Assembly (NCBI GenBank): GCA_035444285.1
Contig: DAOMOK010000024.1
Location: 33,957-97,956 of the forward strand
DNA from: CAADGU01 sp035444285
GTDB taxonomy: Bacteria; Chloroflexota; Anaerolineae; Promineifilales; Promineifilaceae
DNA: 64,000 nucleotides
Direction of reading: 5' to 3'
Below are positions 31,684 through 40,741 of the stretch, in pieces. Position 1 is the stretch's first letter, and every line of letters starts with the position of its first letter. Made by a program: the position numbers and the translations under genes. The notes below the pieces were generated by a model. That model was not told the DNA's origin. It did not search any database and saw only the letters and a list, made by a program, of their open reading frames with translations.

Positions 31684-34554
31684 ATGTTTGCTGAACTGGT
31701 TATCAACATTGAAGCGCCGCTGGAAAGCACGTTCCATTACCATGTGCCGCGTGATATGGCCCGCTTGTTGCGGGTGGGGCATCTGGTGGAGGTGGAGTTT
31801 GGGCAGCGGCTAGCGCAGGGCGTTATCATCGCTTTTGATGATACCGCCCCGATAGAGGAAACGAAGCCGATCATTGCCCTGGTGGACCCGGAGCCGGTCT
31901 TGTTTTGGTGGCAAATTGAACTGGCGCAGTGGCTCAGCCAGCGTTACCTGGCTCCTCTCAATAGTTGTTTGCGGCTGATGCTGCCGCCGGGATTGACGCG
32001 CTGGGCAGATACAACGGTGGGGATGAATCCCTATTGGGACGGCCACGGCCGTCTCACCGACCTGCAAGCCAAAATCATCGAGATTGTGCGCGAAAGGGGG
32101 GACTTGCGCGGGCGGCAGTTGCAAACGGCGCTGCGCAAAGAGGGAGAAAAAGGGGACTGGCAAACGGCCGTGACCCAACTCGCCCGCCGCAACATCTTGC
32201 GCAAGGCTACCGTCCTCGACCCGCCGCGCATCCGCCCCAAGACCATCCGCACCGCCGAACTGATTGCCGCGCCGGAACGCTGGCACACGGCCGTGACCAC
32301 CCTGGGCCGCGCCAACAAACAGGCCGATGTGCTGGCCTATTTGCTGCAAAGTGACGACCCGCTGCCGGCGGAAACAGCCGTGCTCGCCACCACCAACACT
32401 ACCGAAAAACAATTGCAAGAATTGGCCGCCGCCGGGCTGATCGGCCGTTCGCCCGCCCAGACCGTGACAATGGGCAATGATCAATTGTCAATGGAAAATG
32501 GTCAATTGGTTGTTGAACAGCCCGCTCTGGTTTATCTGGCAATGTCGCCGAAGGAGGTGCTGCGGCAGTTATTGGTGCGGCGGGGGGCCAAACGGTATTA
32601 CGACATCCTGGCGCTGCTGGAAAAGGAAGCGCAGCCGGTCAATATCAGCGATATTTACGCAAAAACGGACACGAATTTGACCCATTTGAAGAAGCTGGAA
32701 AAACTGGGCCTGATCCGTTTTGGTGCGGAGGAGGTGTGGCGCGACCCGTTGGCCGACCGTGATTTTGTGCCCGCCCAGCCCCCGCTGCTCACCCCCGACC
32801 AGGCGCGGGTGTGGGGGCGCATCAAAATGCAAATGCTCGGCGTGGAAGATGAGCCGGTGAATGGGTGGAGGGGTGAGCAGGTGCATGAAGATCACCCCCA
32901 TCACCCCATCACCCCATCACCTGCTCACCCCATCCTGTTGCACGGTGTGACGGGCAGCGGCAAGACGGAGATTTATATGCGGGCGATTGGGCAGGCGTTG
33001 GCGGATGGGGAGCAGGCGATTGTGTTGGTGCCGGAGATTGCGCTGACGCCGCAGACGGTGCGCCGTTTTGCCGCCCGGTTTCCGGGGCGGGTGGCGGTGC
33101 TGCACAGCCGCTTGAGTGATGGTGAACGGTATGACACCTGGCGGCGGGCGCGGCAAGGTTTGTTTGACATTATCGTGGGGCCGCGCAGCGCCTTGTTTAC
33201 GCCGCTGCCGAATCTGGGGGTGATTATTCTGGATGAGGAGCATGACCCTAGCTACAAGCAGACGCCGCCGGTGCCGCCGCCTTATTACCATGCACGGGAA
33301 ACGGCCGTGGCCCTCACCCAAATTTTGAATGCGACGATGATCATGGGCAGCGCCACGCCCGATATTGTCACCTACCATCAGGCGCGGGCGGGGCGTTATC
33401 AGTTGTTGGAACTGCCACGCCGGGTGATGGGGCACCGGCTGCGCATTGAAAGCCAGGCAGACCGGGTGCAGGCGATCAGCCATTACGAGCACACCCCGGA
33501 TGACCCGGATGATGCCCTTTCCATCCCGCTGCCGCCGGTACAGGTGGTGGATATGCGCCAGGAGCTGCGGGCGGGCAATCGTTCCATCTTTAGCCGGGTG
33601 TTGGACACGGCCGTGACCGAAACACTCTCCCGCGGTGAGCAAGCCATTCTCTTCCTGAACCGCCGCGGCACCAATACCTATGTCTTTTGCCGGGATTGTG
33701 GTTATGTGGCCCGCTGCCCGCGCTGTGATATGCCGCTGACGTATCATCGGCCAGATATGATGCTGGTCTGCCACCATTGCGGGCGGCGCGAACGCAGTTT
33801 TGCCGAGTGTCCGCAGTGTGGTTCCAAGCGCATTAAACATTTTGGGCTGGGCACGGAGGAGGTAGAGGCGCAGGTGCAGCAGCGTTGGCCGGAGGCGCGG
33901 CTGATACGTTGGGATCGGGATACGACGGCGGGGAAAAATACCCATGAGACGCTGCTGGCCTCATTTATCAACCATGAGTCGGACATTCTGGTGGGCACGC
34001 AGATGATTGCTAAGGGGTTGGATTTGCCGTTGGTGACGCTGGTGGGGGTGATTTCGGCGGATGTGTCGTTGGGACTGCCGGATTACCGTACCGGGGAGCG
34101 GGCGTTTCAGGTGTTGGCGCAGGTGGCGGGGCGGGCCGGGCGGGGGCTATTGGGTGGACGGGTGATTGTGCAGACGTATCAGCCGGAGCATTACGCCATT
34201 CAGGCGGCGGCGGAGCATGATTTTGCTTCGTTTTATATTGAGGAGATTCGCTTCCGCACGCAGCATAGTTTGCCGCCGTTTCGCCGGTTGGCGCGGCTGC
34301 TGTATATTGACCCGGTGAATGAGCGGGGGGAGCGGGAGGCGGAGAAGCTGGCGAAGGCGCTGCGGCTGCATATTCGGGAGAAGGCGTTGGGGGCGACGGA
34401 GATTTTGGGGCCGACGCCGCCTTATTTTAATCGGATTGACGGCCGTTACCGCTGGCAACTCCTCGTCCGTTCTCCCGACCCGGTGCGGCTGCTGGCAGAT
34501 TTTCCGGTGCCACGGCCGTGGCTGGTGGACATTGACCCGGTTTCAACGCTGTAA
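31684..34554 (+). CDS. priA: Primosomal protein N', replication restart helicase PriA
   Basis: 3'-5' DNA helicase that reloads the replisome at stalled forks. The 956 residues exceed the usual 730-830. The N-terminal 3'BD domain (MFAELVINIEAPLESTFHY, LVEVEFGQRLAQGVI) is followed by a winged-helix region, Walker A GVTGSGKTE (about 421), DEEHDPSYKQ (about 517), then eight zinc-binding cysteines between about 668 and 716 (CRDCGY, CPRCDM, CHHCGR, CPQCGS) and the helicase C motifs including AGRAGRG. Extra length comes in part from two in-frame repeat stretches, at about 32471-32515 and at 32858-32937 just before Walker A. The ATG follows the Uma2 stop by 6 bp. Confidence 0.95.
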   Translation: MFAELVINIEAPLESTFHYHVPRDMARLLRVGHLVEVEFGQRLAQGVIIAFDDTAPIEETKPIIALVDPEPVLFWWQIELAQWLSQRYLAPLNSCLRLMLPPGLTRWADTTVGMNPYWDGHGRLTDLQAKIIEIVRERGDLRGRQLQTALRKEGEKGDWQTAVTQLARRNILRKATVLDPPRIRPKTIRTAELIAAPERWHTAVTTLGRANKQADVLAYLLQSDDPLPAETAVLATTNTTEKQLQELAAAGLIGRSPAQTVTMGNDQLSMENGQLVVEQPALVYLAMSPKEVLRQLLVRRGAKRYYDILALLEKEAQPVNISDIYAKTDTNLTHLKKLEKLGLIRFGAEEVWRDPLADRDFVPAQPPLLTPDQARVWGRIKMQMLGVEDEPVNGWRGEQVHEDHPHHPITPSPAHPILLHGVTGSGKTEIYMRAIGQALADGEQAIVLVPEIALTPQTVRRFAARFPGRVAVLHSRLSDGERYDTWRRARQGLFDIIVGPRSALFTPLPNLGVIILDEEHDPSYKQTPPVPPPYYHARETAVALTQILNATMIMGSATPDIVTYHQARAGRYQLLELPRRVMGHRLRIESQADRVQAISHYEHTPDDPDDALSIPLPPVQVVDMRQELRAGNRSIFSRVLDTAVTETLSRGEQAILFLNRRGTNTYVFCRDCGYVARCPRCDMPLTYHRPDMMLVCHHCGRRERSFAECPQCGSKRIKHFGLGTEEVEAQVQQRWPEARLIRWDRDTTAGKNTHETLLASFINHESDILVGTQMIAKGLDLPLVTLVGVISADVSLGLPDYRTGERAFQVLAQVAGRAGRGLLGGRVIVQTYQPEHYAIQAAAEHDFASFYIEEIRFRTQHSLPPFRRLARLLYIDPVNERGEREAEKLAKALRLHIREKALGATEILGPTPPYFNRIDGRYRWQLLVRSPDPVRLLADFPVPRPWLVDIDPVSTL
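32471..32515 (+). repeat. TCAATTG-type repeat translated inside priA
   Basis: GATCAATTGTCAATGG and GGTCAATTGGTTG are translated as NDQLSMENGQLVVE, a segment with no conserved PriA motif. The unit matches the intergenic repeat at 44498-44529. Confidence 0.5.
32858..32937 (+). repeat. Palindromic heptad array translated inside priA
   Basis: GGGTGGAGGGGTGAGCAGG faces CATCACCCCATCACCTGCTC and adds a His/Pro-rich loop (HEDHPHHPITPSPAHP) immediately before the Walker A motif. No frame is lost. Confidence 0.6.
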
Positions 34555-34613
34555 TGTGCAATCCGTTATAATTTCCGCATGTCATTGTGTGATAAGGTCA
34601 TAAGGTGAACACC

Positions 34614-34691
34614 ATGAAACAATGGGAAACATTGGAAGCAATTGAACAAGACCCAGATAAGGTCAGTGGGGCCTGGGTCTGGGGATGTTAA
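34614..34691 (+). pseudogene. Truncated DUF433-like antitoxin fragment
   Basis: A 25-codon frame, MKQWETLEAIEQDPDKVSGA and then WVWGC, matches the start of DUF433 (VapB-like) proteins, which continue from SGAWV into a GTRIPV-type segment. Here a stop follows at once, and the next gene comes from the opposite strand with its stop overlapping this one by 4 bp. It looks like a gene broken by insertion or deletion at the toxin-antitoxin locus. Short length limits confidence. Confidence 0.4.
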
Positions 34692-34951
34692 TTGCGATAG
34701 GCATCTTTCCGATGGGCGACGCGGACAATTTCGATGACCAGAATGGTGGAAAACACGTTGTAGATAACACGATAGTTGCCAATACGAATGCGCCAGGTTT
34801 GTTCTGAACCAACCAACTTGCGGCAGCCAGGAGGAAATGGGTTTTCAGACAGGGCATCAACAGCAGTAATAATTTGTTGAATCATCTCCGCCGGTAATTT
34901 CCTTAATTCCTTTTGGGCGGAATGTTTCCACTCAATCTGGTAGAAGTCCAT
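34688..34951 (-). CDS. RelE/ParE-family toxin
   Basis: An 87-residue toxin of the RelE superfamily, probably an mRNA interferase on ribosomes or a gyrase poison. The family pattern is clear: YQIEWKHSAQKELRKLP, then WRIRIGNYRVIYNV and VAHRKDAYRN, with the conserved Arg and C-terminal basic residues. Its start overlaps the antitoxin gene upstream by 20 bp, so the pair is cotranscribed with the antitoxin first. All key residues expected for RelE-type cleavage appear kept. Confidence 0.9.
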   Translation of the reverse strand: MDFYQIEWKHSAQKELRKLPAEMIQQIITAVDALSENPFPPGCRKLVGSEQTWRIRIGNYRVIYNVFSTILVIEIVRVAHRKDAYRN

Positions 34952-35141
34952 CGCGTTTTAGCTCTGCTTTGAAATCGTCGTGAGAAAGCGTTGGCTCGTA
35001 GCGGCGTTCGATGACCAGGGACATATCTTCTAAATCTTCTAGCAAGGCTTCAAAATCCTCAATAGAAAGAATGACGCCGCTGCGCTCGCCGGATTCGTTG
35101 GTTATGTATTGAACGTTCAGTTCTTTGAGCTTTAATAACAT
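34932..35141 (-). CDS. RelB/Phd-like antitoxin
   Basis: A 69-residue antitoxin: MLLKLKELNVQYITNESGER and VILSIEDFEALLEDLEDMSL resemble the Phd/YefM N-terminal domain, followed by a flexible C-terminal tail that would wrap the toxin. The gene comes first in the pair, with AGGAGAAACAT before the ATG. It should autoregulate the operon with the toxin. Confidence 0.8.
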   Translation of the reverse strand: MLLKLKELNVQYITNESGERSGVILSIEDFEALLEDLEDMSLVIERRYEPTLSHDDFKAELKRDGLLPD

Positions 35142-35338
35142 ATGTTTCTCCTGATATGCGCTACGCTAAAGCATTTTAACATGCGCCAACGGGCAGGCAA
35201 TAGGTACACGGCCGTTGCTGGTAGATTTGGAGGCACGGCCGTATACTATCCCCATTCACGTTACCCCAAACAGATGTGGCGCTGGAAAAGACCGTCAAAA
35301 CACCGGCAAAATACCCATCAGAACAGGGAATTACTTGT

Positions 35339-36505
35339 ATGACAACTCAACAACTATCGCTACGACAACAGATTGAATTAGAGCTAATTAAGGGAGATGC
35401 TTTCCTGTATTTTGAGCTTATGCTGAAATTAAGTGAAAGTCCCTCTGCTGGCATTCTATATCCAAGTCTGGCTCCATATTTTTCACTGTTCATCATTGAA
35501 AGCTACAAATATCTCCATAGATCTTTTCCTGCATACAATGAAAGCCTATCAGACACAATACGTCCAATCATTACTTCCTCACGAATGCGAGTCAAATTCT
35601 TCGATGACACACAAAATGAAATTGAAGGAACTTTGGATATCTTCAAATGGATAAAAGATTTCCACAATGAATGGCACATCGGTCAGCACAAAGGATTACT
35701 TGCCCCTATAAAGCGAGTACTGCAAGATGATTTAGGAGTAACATTCTATACTGGACACATAATAGGCTCTACACATACAGGGATTCTAAATCTTGGTTAT
35801 TCAAAGGATGACCTACCCACAAGAAGTGAGGATATTTCGCCTTATATAAGCCAATTATCTTTCAATGTAGGCAACGAGCTTGGTTTATACATGACAAGAG
35901 TGCTTAGTTTCCCTGAAATGGCCCCCTCTGACGCGGATTTTGGACGCTTCATTTACAAAATCAAAGATGACCAACTTAAGTATAAGGATGAAAAATCAGA
36001 CAGACTTTTACAACATGTTTTTAATGGCCCATCATCAGAGACCATTAACCTCAGCTTATTGCTTTTCTTAACGCATGTGAACTTCTTGCTTTATATTCTC
36101 AGCAACTTGGTAGTAGAACAACACTACACGATATTCAAGTTAAAATATATTGTCTTATATCATTTAAGATCAAGCCTCGAGAAGCTATATAACCATGATC
36201 AGTCAAATCGAATACTTACAGATCGTTCGAGACACCATCTCGAAGCAATAATCTCGGATTTACAATTCAGAGAACTTACTGAGCAAAGGCTGTTTCGCAA
36301 TATTTTGGTCCATTACGGTATTGGAAGGGATCTTGAAAGGGACCTGTCACTAAACACAAGATTTTTCGGATTAACTGAACTATTCTTCAATGGTCACTCC
36401 TATGAAGTAGTGTTCGCTTTGGTTGAAACCCAAATAATACGTGTGTCAACGATCCTAGAAGATTGGCTAAATTGGAAAATCCGTGCAGAGGGATTACATA
36501 ACTGA
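35339..36505 (+). CDS. Protein of unknown function in an AT-rich island
   Basis: A 388-residue, mostly helical, soluble-looking protein rich in Leu, Ile, Asn and Phe, with no signal peptide or clear TM. I recognise no family. Features that stand out are WIKDFHNEWHIGQHKGLLAP, a repeated His/Arg content, and a C-terminal half (HLRSSLEKLYNHDQSNR, NILVHYGI) that might be HEPN-like, though this is only an impression. The DNA is visibly AT-rich and has none of the ACGGCCGT octamers common elsewhere, suggesting recent transfer. The ATG at 35339 follows AGGGA; the frame extends to 35276. Confidence 0.7.
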   Translation: MTTQQLSLRQQIELELIKGDAFLYFELMLKLSESPSAGILYPSLAPYFSLFIIESYKYLHRSFPAYNESLSDTIRPIITSSRMRVKFFDDTQNEIEGTLDIFKWIKDFHNEWHIGQHKGLLAPIKRVLQDDLGVTFYTGHIIGSTHTGILNLGYSKDDLPTRSEDISPYISQLSFNVGNELGLYMTRVLSFPEMAPSDADFGRFIYKIKDDQLKYKDEKSDRLLQHVFNGPSSETINLSLLLFLTHVNFLLYILSNLVVEQHYTIFKLKYIVLYHLRSSLEKLYNHDQSNRILTDRSRHHLEAIISDLQFRELTEQRLFRNILVHYGIGRDLERDLSLNTRFFGLTELFFNGHSYEVVFALVETQIIRVSTILEDWLNWKIRAEGLHN

Positions 36506-36682
36506 TAAATATTGGGAGGTGACGGCTCACGGCCGTACCCCCTCCCCCTCTCCCCATTCAAAACAACGAACAAAAATAGATACACGCCGCTCTAAACTTA
36601 TTGGCGATACTGTAGGGTAACCCGAAACAAATCAGACCAGGACCCCGTACATAACATCAGCCATAAAAAAGAGAGTCTTAAA

Positions 36683-37003
36683 ATGAGAAATGAAGATTAT
36701 TACAGAAGGCAACTATATGTTAGCGTACTTATTTCAATTCTCATTGGGCTGAGTTGGTACTTAAGGGCCAACTACCCCATCCTAACCAGATGGCTTTCCA
36801 TCAGCATGATGTCCTTTGGTATTGCCTCGTTTATAGTCATAACCTTCTTGTTTGGGCGTTACAGCAAGATTTACGATTATGAACCAGCATCCTTCTTAGG
36901 GACACAAACAAATGGCAAACAAATTCGCGGAACTCTAAAGACAATAGGTTTTACTGCTATAAGCCTCAGCCTCATTGGATTCGTCTTCTACCTTTTTGGC
37001 TAA
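36683..37003 (+). CDS. Small three-TM membrane protein, unknown
   Basis: A 106-residue protein with three hydrophobic helices (LYVSVLISILIGLSWYL, SISMMSFGIASFIVITFLF, TAISLSLIGFVFYLF). It is AT-rich like the gene before it, lies 177 bp downstream of it on the same strand, and also lacks the ACGGCCGT octamer. AGAGAG precedes the start. No family is recognised. Confidence 0.6.
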   Translation: MRNEDYYRRQLYVSVLISILIGLSWYLRANYPILTRWLSISMMSFGIASFIVITFLFGRYSKIYDYEPASFLGTQTNGKQIRGTLKTIGFTAISLSLIGFVFYLFG

Positions 37004-37176
37004 TTCCGGCGTTCGTTTCCTATCGTGCAACACATCCCTATACATCGTGATTGTGGTTGATCTGCAAACCAAAACACATCAGATCTTGTCCATCCCACCA
37101 TCCCACCACCCCATTGACGAACACCCCAATCACAGGTATCGTTCCCCCACCCCTTCACTCCATAAGGAACAATCTG

Positions 37177-37674
37177 ATGACCGTAAACTTTCTGCAAAAA
37201 CTATTTGAACACAACAACTGGGCCAACGAACAGATCATCCAGGCTTGCCTGGCCCTAAGCGATGAACAGCTAGACGCCGAACCCCACTCCGCCACCAAAG
37301 GCAGCATCCGCGAAACCCTCACCCACTTCGTCGCCTCCCAACACGGCTACCTCTCCCTGCTCACCCTGCCCGTCGCCGAACGGCGGCGCATCTCGCCCAC
37401 ACTGGCCGAATTACCCCAATCTGCAGCCAACAGCGGCGCCGCGCTGCTGGAACTGGCCCGTGACCCCTCCAGCCCACACCTACAGACACAACTGCAAACG
37501 ACAGATGGATACCTGGTGGAACCCTGGGTCGTCATGGTGCAGATCATCAACCACGCCACCGAACACCGCGAACAAATCAAAAGCCTGCTCAGCGCCCTGG
37601 GCGTAACACCGCCCGACATTGACGGCTGGGACTTTGGCCTGGCCAACCAGGCCCTCATCCCCCCTTCCACCTGA
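37177..37674 (+). CDS. DinB-family protein (putative metal-dependent thiol transferase fold)
   Basis: A 165-residue four-helix-bundle protein of the DinB/YfiT superfamily. The metal-binding histidines expected in the family appear at about 50 (RETLTHFVASQHGY) and in QIINHATEHREQIKSLL (about 127 and 131). Members include thiol-S-transferases and DNA-damage-inducible proteins, and the role here is unknown. The ATG at 37177 has AAGGA at good distance; the upstream frame extension is not real. It is followed after 12 bp by the DUF1801 gene. Confidence 0.85.
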   Translation: MTVNFLQKLFEHNNWANEQIIQACLALSDEQLDAEPHSATKGSIRETLTHFVASQHGYLSLLTLPVAERRRISPTLAELPQSAANSGAALLELARDPSSPHLQTQLQTTDGYLVEPWVVMVQIINHATEHREQIKSLLSALGVTPPDIDGWDFGLANQALIPPST

Positions 37675-37686
37675 ACAAGAAACCTC

Positions 37687-38073
37687 ATGGAAAACAACAA
37701 AGCCACTTTTACCTCAATTGACGAATACATTGCCACCTTCCCCGCCGACATCCAACAAATCCTGCAAGAAATACGGGCCACCATCCACGCCGCCGCCCCC
37801 ACCGCCACCGAAAAAATCAGCTACCAGATGCCCACCTTCTACCTCAAGGGCAATCTGGTGCATTTTGCCGTTCACAAAAACCACATCGGCTTTTACCCCA
37901 CACCCACCGGCATTGAAGAATTCAAGGATGATCTGGCTATCTATGGCTCAGGCAAAGGGTCCGCCAGATTCCCCCTCGACCAACCCATGCCCTTCGACCT
38001 GATCACCCGGATCGTGCAATTTCGCGCCCAAGAAAACCTGGCAAAAGCCGCCGCCAAAACAAAGAAAAAATAA
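37687..38073 (+). CDS. DUF1801 domain protein (YdhG/YjhG-like)
   Basis: A 128-residue DUF1801 protein: TSIDEYIATFPADIQQILQE, then ISYQMPTFYLKGNLVHFAVH and HIGFYPTPTGIEEF are the family blocks. The relatives include the Bacillus FrataXin-like iron chaperone FraH group, but function is not established. It ends in a Lys/Ala-rich tail. It sits between dinB-like and EamA genes with 12 and 4 bp gaps, so the three are probably one operon. Confidence 0.88.
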   Translation: MENNKATFTSIDEYIATFPADIQQILQEIRATIHAAAPTATEKISYQMPTFYLKGNLVHFAVHKNHIGFYPTPTGIEEFKDDLAIYGSGKGSARFPLDQPMPFDLITRIVQFRAQENLAKAAAKTKKK

Positions 38074-38077
38074 CTAC

Positions 38078-39013
38078 ATGGATCACAAGGCCGACAACAA
38101 AACCTACGCCGCCTTCGCCGGTACCATCCTCATCGGCGGCACAAACTTCATCGCCGTCAGTCTGAGCAACCAGGAAATGCCGCCCCTCTTTGGCGCTGCC
38201 TTCCGCTTTGCCCTGGCGGCCCTGCTCCTTTTCCTGATCACCCGCGCCAGAGGCATTCCCCTGGCTCACGGCCGTGCCGCCGCTGGCGCCATCCTCTACG
38301 GTCTGCTCACCTTTGGCGTGGGTGTGGCCCTCCTCTACTACGCCCTGGTTGGCCTCGCCGCCGGTACCGTAGCCGTCATCGTCTCCACCGTACCCTTGTT
38401 CACCCTCATCATCGCCGTTCTGCTGCGGCAAGAGCAGCTTTCCCTGCGCCGGGTCATAGCCGGCATCCTGGTAGTAGCCGGCATCGCCATTTTATCGGCG
38501 GGCACACTCAGCAGCAGCCTCAACCGTTCCTACCTTATCGCCGCCATCCTGGCCGCCATCGTTTCCGCCCTCTCCAGCATCATCGCCAAAGCCCTGATTG
38601 ACATACATCCCCTCAATCTCAACACAATTGGCATCACCACCGGCATGGTTTTCCTGGCCGTTGGTTCCCTGCTGGTTGGCGAGACCTGGGCGCTGCCCCA
38701 CGACACCAAGACATGGCTGGCTATCCTCTGGCTGGTGGTCCTGGGTTCAGTGCTCCTCTTCCAATTCTTCCTCTACGTACTCAGGCGGTTGACCGCCTCC
38801 GCTTCAGTTTATGCCATCGCCGGCATGCCGGTCATTGCCGCCGGCCTGGGGGCAGTATTGCTCGACCAGCCAATTACCATGCCGGTGGCAGCCGGAGGCG
38901 CACTGGTCATCATCGCCGTGTACATTGGCGCTATCTCTGGCATGAAGGGTGGGCCAAAGATTCCCTTGCCGGAATGTCCTGATTTGCCCACCGAAGCAAC
39001 CGCGGAGGAATAA
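38078..39013 (+). CDS. EamA/DMT-superfamily transporter
   Basis: A 311-residue membrane protein with about ten hydrophobic helices arranged as two EamA repeats (first TYAAFAGTILIGGTNFIAVS, second around SYLIAAILAAIVSALSSIIA). Members export metabolites or amino acids; the substrate is unknown. A 40-residue hydrophilic tail (MKGGPKIPLPECPDLPTEAT) is longer than usual. The start is 4 bp after the DUF1801 stop. Confidence 0.88.
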   Translation: MDHKADNKTYAAFAGTILIGGTNFIAVSLSNQEMPPLFGAAFRFALAALLLFLITRARGIPLAHGRAAAGAILYGLLTFGVGVALLYYALVGLAAGTVAVIVSTVPLFTLIIAVLLRQEQLSLRRVIAGILVVAGIAILSAGTLSSSLNRSYLIAAILAAIVSALSSIIAKALIDIHPLNLNTIGITTGMVFLAVGSLLVGETWALPHDTKTWLAILWLVVLGSVLLFQFFLYVLRRLTASASVYAIAGMPVIAAGLGAVLLDQPITMPVAAGGALVIIAVYIGAISGMKGGPKIPLPECPDLPTEATAEE

Positions 39014-39037
39014 GCTGGAGATAAAGTAGGGCAATCC

Positions 39038-39817
39038 CTACATCCCACCCCGCGAACGGATGATCTGCCCGGTAATCCAGCCCGCTTCCGGCGACGCCAG
39101 AAAGCGGATCAGCCGCGCCGCATCCTCCGGCTGTCCCACCCGCCCCATCGGCGAATGAGCCAGAATGTGGGCATATAAATCGGGTGGCATCCAGCCAGTA
39201 TCGGTGCCGCCAGGGTCTATGGCATTGACGGTGATGTACTGTCCGGCAACCCCTGCTGCCAGACTCACCGTAAATGCATCCACCGCCCCCTTTGTGGCCG
39301 CATATGCCAGTTCGGTCGGCATTGGCCCCACCCCCTGCCCCGATGACAGGTTGATAATACGCCCCCACTCGCCCTGAAAGCGGCGCACAAATTCCGCACA
39401 CAGTAGCATCATGCCGCGCACATTCACGGCGTAATGGTGGTCTATGTGGTCAGCCACCAATCCCGCCACGCCATCACTCACCGAATAAGTGGCATTGTTC
39501 ACCAAAATATCCACCCGGCCAATGGCCGCCTCAGCCGCCTCAAACAAAGCCACCGGCGCAGTCGGGTCGCTTAAGTCCAGTTCCATGCCGTCCGCCCGCA
39601 CCCCCATCTGGCGCAGTTCGGCGATAACGCTCTCCGCCTCATCCGCCTGACTGCCCCAGGGCATGGTGGCATCATATGGCCGGTAGTAGGTGGTGAAAAC
39701 ATTACACCCTACTTCGGCCAGCGCCCGCGCCACGGCCGTGCCAATGCCAATTTTGCGACTGACGCCGGTAATTACGGCCGTCTTCCCCGCCAACATATCA
39801 CGCTGATACACTGTCAT
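39038..39817 (-). CDS. Short-chain dehydrogenase/reductase
   Basis: A 259-residue classical SDR oxidoreductase, FabG-like. Cofactor motif TGVSRKIGIGTAV (about 16-28), NNAT in place of NNAG, catalytic Ser in LSSGQG and YAATK (Tyr/Lys), then IDPGGTDTGW. Substrate not identifiable. It overlaps the next minus-strand gene by 4 bp, so the NmrA-like protein and this SDR are cotranscribed and probably act on related compounds. Confidence 0.88.
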   Translation of the reverse strand: MTVYQRDMLAGKTAVITGVSRKIGIGTAVARALAEVGCNVFTTYYRPYDATMPWGSQADEAESVIAELRQMGVRADGMELDLSDPTAPVALFEAAEAAIGRVDILVNNATYSVSDGVAGLVADHIDHHYAVNVRGMMLLCAEFVRRFQGEWGRIINLSSGQGVGPMPTELAYAATKGAVDAFTVSLAAGVAGQYITVNAIDPGGTDTGWMPPDLYAHILAHSPMGRVGQPEDAARLIRFLASPEAGWITGQIIRSRGGM

Positions 39818-40680
39818 TGGTTCCTCTCTATCATATTCTGGGCAAACCGGGCAAAAGTGGCTGGTTCACGCCCCAATAACCAGCGCAGCACATTGCCATT
39901 TCCCCAAAAACCATGCCGGGCATAATAATCAAACATCTGGCGCAGCGTGGCAATGGCGTATGGGTCAAGACCGGCGGCCTGCGCCTGGGTTTGCCACTCA
40001 TCCAGGGGTTGAGACACGGCCGTGACCTCCCTTCCCAACACACCGGCCATTTCCACTGCCATTATTGCTGGTGTTAAAATCTCCGACCCCGCCAGTTCAT
40101 AGATCGCGCCATTGTGCCCCGGCTCTGTTAATACAATGGCGGCCACTGCGGCCACGTCGGCCAGGTCTACCAGACTAAACCGCGTCTCCACCGGATACGG
40201 CACACGATAAATACCATCGGACAGGATATTGTGCCAGCTTGCCAGCACATTTTGCATGTAGGCGGCCGGCTGCAAGATGGTGAAACCCAAACCAGAGACA
40301 AACAACATCTCCTCCACCCGCAGCTTGTGCCAGTGATGGGGCATCGCCTCTACCTGCGGATGCAGAACCGAGTGGTAAACAAAGTGCCGCACGCCGTTAA
40401 CCTGGGCCGCGGCAATAGCCAACCGGCCAATTTCCACTTCCGCCGGGTGCATGTTGGGGCAGATGTGGTAGATGGCGTCTATGTGTTGGGTAACGGATTG
40501 CCACACGGCCGTGTCCAGCATATCCCCCACCGTCACCACCGTCGCTCCGGCCTGCCGGGCGGCTTCCACTTGTTCCGGGCGGCGAACCAGGGCATGGGGT
40601 ACGGCCGTGGCCCGCCCCACCAACGCCCGCAGTACCGCCTGCCCCGTTTTGCCCCCCGCCCCCGTCACCAGGATGTGCAT
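39814..40680 (-). CDS. NmrA-like NAD(P)-binding protein
   Basis: A 288-residue atypical SDR of the NmrA/YtfG group, with the dinucleotide motif ILVTGAGGKTGQAVLRAL at residues 3-20, RRPEQVEAARQAGA after the second strand, and YHSVLHPQVEAMPHHWHKLR in the middle. Such proteins are redox sensors or quinone/isoflavone reductase-like enzymes; no catalytic Tyr-x3-Lys pattern is obvious. First gene of a two-gene unit, with a 4-bp overlap. Confidence 0.85.
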   Translation of the reverse strand: MHILVTGAGGKTGQAVLRALVGRATAVPHALVRRPEQVEAARQAGATVVTVGDMLDTAVWQSVTQHIDAIYHICPNMHPAEVEIGRLAIAAAQVNGVRHFVYHSVLHPQVEAMPHHWHKLRVEEMLFVSGLGFTILQPAAYMQNVLASWHNILSDGIYRVPYPVETRFSLVDLADVAAVAAIVLTEPGHNGAIYELAGSEILTPAIMAVEMAGVLGREVTAVSQPLDEWQTQAQAAGLDPYAIATLRQMFDYYARHGFWGNGNVLRWLLGREPATFARFAQNMIERNQ

Positions 40681-40741
40681 AGAATCCTCCTTTGTGGCTA
40701 TAATGTTGCCAGCAGCCGCTTATGCAAAAGGAGATTGACCG

